A program made the translations under genes and the position numbers. A model generated the notes under the pieces. It was given only the letters and a program-made list of their open reading frames with translations. It ran no database searches and was not told the DNA's origin. This document shows, in pieces, positions 4,583-6,117 of a stretch of 6,117 nucleotides of DNA (its first letter is position 1; each line of letters begins with the position of its first letter). This stretch comes from Planctomycetes bacterium UBA1135 (GTDB taxonomy: Bacteria > Planctomycetota > UBA1135), in NCBI GenBank assembly GCA_002311925.1, contig DCAK01000107.1, positions 9,657-15,773 on the forward strand, in the 5' to 3' direction.

Positions 4583-5614
4583 ATGCTTCTCCACACCAGG
4601 ACCTCGCCCGTCGCCGTTCACTTCGGCGCCCTTGAAACCCGCCTCCTTCAGCTGGACGGCGGGCCCGGGGGTTGGACCTTGAGGGAAGCCCATTCCGTTT
4701 CGGCCGCCGGAGAAGAACGCCACCTCGGCGCCGCGACCGCCCTGCTCGATGGATTCGACTTTCAACTCCTGCGGGGAAAGGACGCATGCCTGGGGACCGG
4801 CGGAAACTCCGTTTCCCTTTCCGTGGTCCCGGTCGACCCCGAACGGCGCGGCCGCCTCCAACAAACTCTCCGCGACACCGCCGCGCGAGCCGTGGACGAT
4901 CCGGAGGGCGCGGTCTACCGCTACCTCCCTCTTGCCTCCGCCTCCAACCCCGGCGACACCCCGGGACGGGAGGAATTCCTCCTGCTCACCGCCGGCGCCG
5001 GCGAAATCCGCCGCTGCCAGGTAGCCGCCGAATCCATGGGCTTGCAACCGGTGGGCCTGGAAATGGACGCCTTCGCCATCGCCCGCGGCCTGGCGGCTTC
5101 CTGCGCTGGAAGCCGCCCCTGGGGATTCCTTCACATGGGCTGGGAACACGCCATGTTTGGCGTGGTTCACCAGGGTGAAATTCGGTTCCTCAAGCCCATC
5201 CAGCTTGCCGGCAAGAAGCTGGTTGAGGTTTTGGAAAACACTCTCGCCGATGGCGAACCCGCGTGGACTCCGGATTCCTCGACCTCCGTCCTCGACAACC
5301 GGGCAGTGGGGCACGCGGTCGAAATTCTGCACGCCCTGCGCCGGGAAGCCGACGCCCTCGCCCAGGAAGTGAGGGCCTGCCTGCGCCATTTCGCCACCCG
5401 CAACGGCGGGGCCAAGCTCGGCGAAATCTTCCTGACCGGCCTCGGCGCCGGCCTGCCCGAAGTCGAAGGCGCCCTGGGTTCCGCCCTTGGAATCCCCACT
5501 TCGGTCGCCAACCCTTTCCAAAGGATGGGGATTTCCCTTCCCGACGGCCTCCACCAGGAAGAGCACCTCTGGTGCGCGGCCCTGGGCCTGGCCATTCGAG
5601 GGTACGAAGAATGA
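4583..5614 (+). CDS. pilM: PilM-like actin-fold pilus assembly protein with degenerate nucleotide site
   Basis: PilM is a cytoplasmic actin/FtsA-like protein that binds the N-terminus of PilN and links the pilus motor to the inner-membrane platform. This 343-residue protein follows the family layout: a first strand (VAVHFGALETRLLQL, 10-24), EEFLLLTAGAGEIRRCQVAAESMGLQPVGLEMDAFAIARGL (130-170), the second phosphate-type strand (GFLHMGWEHAMFGVVHQGEIRFLKPIQLAGKKL, 181-213), a long helix (AVEILHALRREADALAQEVRACLRHF), and the end motif EIFLTGLGAGLPEV…VANPF (281-312). In usual PilM proteins both phosphate loops carry Asp (D.G); here they are H13 and H184, and the LTGGG adenosine motif reads LTGLG. 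Nucleotide binding may therefore be lost. ATG 4583 has no clear Shine-Dalgarno sequence. The stop overlaps the PilN-like start by 4 bases. A GspL-like role in secretion is the main alternative. Confidence 0.8.
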   Translation: MLLHTRTSPVAVHFGALETRLLQLDGGPGGWTLREAHSVSAAGEERHLGAATALLDGFDFQLLRGKDACLGTGGNSVSLSVVPVDPERRGRLQQTLRDTAARAVDDPEGAVYRYLPLASASNPGDTPGREEFLLLTAGAGEIRRCQVAAESMGLQPVGLEMDAFAIARGLAASCAGSRPWGFLHMGWEHAMFGVVHQGEIRFLKPIQLAGKKLVEVLENTLADGEPAWTPDSSTSVLDNRAVGHAVEILHALRREADALAQEVRACLRHFATRNGGAKLGEIFLTGLGAGLPEVEGALGSALGIPTSVANPFQRMGISLPDGLHQEEHLWCAALGLAIRGYEE

Positions 5615-6117
5615 GAACCGCCGACTTCCTCACTCCGGAATCCTTTTCCGGGCACCTCGAACGCAGAGCCACCCCGCGCCGATGGGCTTCCCTGTGTCTT
5701 CTCTCGCTTGCCTGCCTGGGAACCGCCTGGGCGGCCGAATGGAAGGCCGACCGTCAGGAAAACCTCGCCCTCGGAACCGCCCAAGCCGACCCAGAGGCTC
5801 TCCGCGCGTGCGGCGAGTTGGCCCGCATCCAGGCTGAAATGGAGGAATACGCCGAAACCCTGGATCCCCTTGCCAAGCATCTCTCTCTTCCCGCTGCCGG
5901 CTCCCTGCTCCCCATTCTCGAGCAAGCTGCCGGCCATGGATCCAGTCTCGAAAAGGTCGCATGGGAGCATGAAGTTGCCCGTTACGGCGCCACGCGCGAC
6001 CTCCTGGTGCTCGATGTCACGGTCATTGTCCGCGGCGACCGAGCTCTTCTCGACCTTCCCCAAAGGCTGCGCGCAGCCACCGGAATGGAAGAAGCTTCCG
6101 TGCGTCGCACCGAGGTT
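5611..6117 (+). CDS. pilN: PilN-like inner-membrane pilus assembly protein, 3' end beyond window
   Basis: The first 169 residues are visible and no stop is reached. The N-terminus MRTADFLTPESFSGHLERR resembles the short cytoplasmic segment (usually INLLP, in some phyla DFLP..Y) by which PilN docks on PilM. A transmembrane helix follows at about 25-42 (WASLCLLSLACLGTAWAA), then a charged helical, probably coiled-coil region (43-90). After it comes a ferredoxin-like periplasmic domain with LLPILEQAAGHGSSLEKVAW and strands RDLLVLDVTVIVRG. The sequence itself is weakly conserved, as is normal for PilN; the call rests on architecture plus position directly after the pilM-like gene. The ATG overlaps the previous stop by 4 bases and has GAGGG 8 bases upstream, so translation is likely coupled. 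PilO and PilQ would be expected downstream. GspM/GspL-type secretion proteins are an alternative. Confidence 0.72.
   Translation, partial: MRTADFLTPESFSGHLERRATPRRWASLCLLSLACLGTAWAAEWKADRQENLALGTAQADPEALRACGELARIQAEMEEYAETLDPLAKHLSLPAAGSLLPILEQAAGHGSSLEKVAWEHEVARYGATRDLLVLDVTVIVRGDRALLDLPQRLRAATGMEEASVRRTEV

Noticed and set aside
4268..5566. 432-codon minus-strand frame opposite the pilM-like gene
   Set aside because: Shadow frame; the plus-strand gene shows PilM motifs and tight operon spacing, the minus frame shows nothing recognisable.

Overview
The window looks like a chromosomal stretch of a GC-rich bacterium. It carries two bacterial hallmarks, a FliA/WhiG-type sigma factor and a type IV pilus/type II secretion assembly cluster. 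These flank a complete DNA topoisomerase VI, an enzyme best known from archaea and plants. The pseudopilin style (a GPYL…P.NPF motif followed by a G-W…G…N tail) and the weak or absent Shine-Dalgarno sequences before most lead genes resemble Planctomycetota or other PVC-like and uncultured phyla. This assignment is inference only; no rRNA or other marker is present.

Layout. Bases 1-92 hold no convincing gene, only a short hairpin-forming inverted repeat. Bases 93-740 (minus strand) encode a compact sigma factor of the FliA/WhiG family that keeps regions 2 and 4 but seems to have lost most of region 3. Bases 741-955 are a divergent intergenic region. It has a 9-bp inverted repeat overlapping the sigma start codon and two GCCGAT elements that resemble sigma-28 -10 boxes and point toward the sigma gene, suggesting possible autoregulation.

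Bases 956-3816 (plus strand) are a two-gene operon with a 4-base overlap: top6B (GHKL ATPase, H2TH and transducer domains) then top6A (Spo11-like cleavage subunit with a winged-helix CAP domain and Toprim). All catalytic residues I checked are present in both. Together they would form an A2B2 ATP-dependent type IIB topoisomerase that passes one duplex through a double-strand break. Top6A has a very basic N-terminal tail and an altered Toprim-domain loop.

After a 111-base gap, bases 3928-6117 carry a tightly packed plus-strand set: a pseudopilin, a 52-residue secreted or membrane microprotein, a PilM-like actin-fold protein whose phosphate-motif aspartates are replaced by histidine, and the 5' part of a PilN-like gene that runs off the window. 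Start and stop codons overlap by 4 bases at two junctions and lie 5 bases apart at the third, so these genes are probably co-translated. They would form the pilin and inner-membrane platform part of a type IV pilus-like or secretion machine.

I see no tRNA, rRNA, CRISPR array, insertion sequence or phage gene. The points most worth attention are the bacterial topoisomerase VI with its sequence departures, the region-3-poor sigma factor with candidate self-recognition sites, and the degenerate PilM with its neighbouring microprotein.
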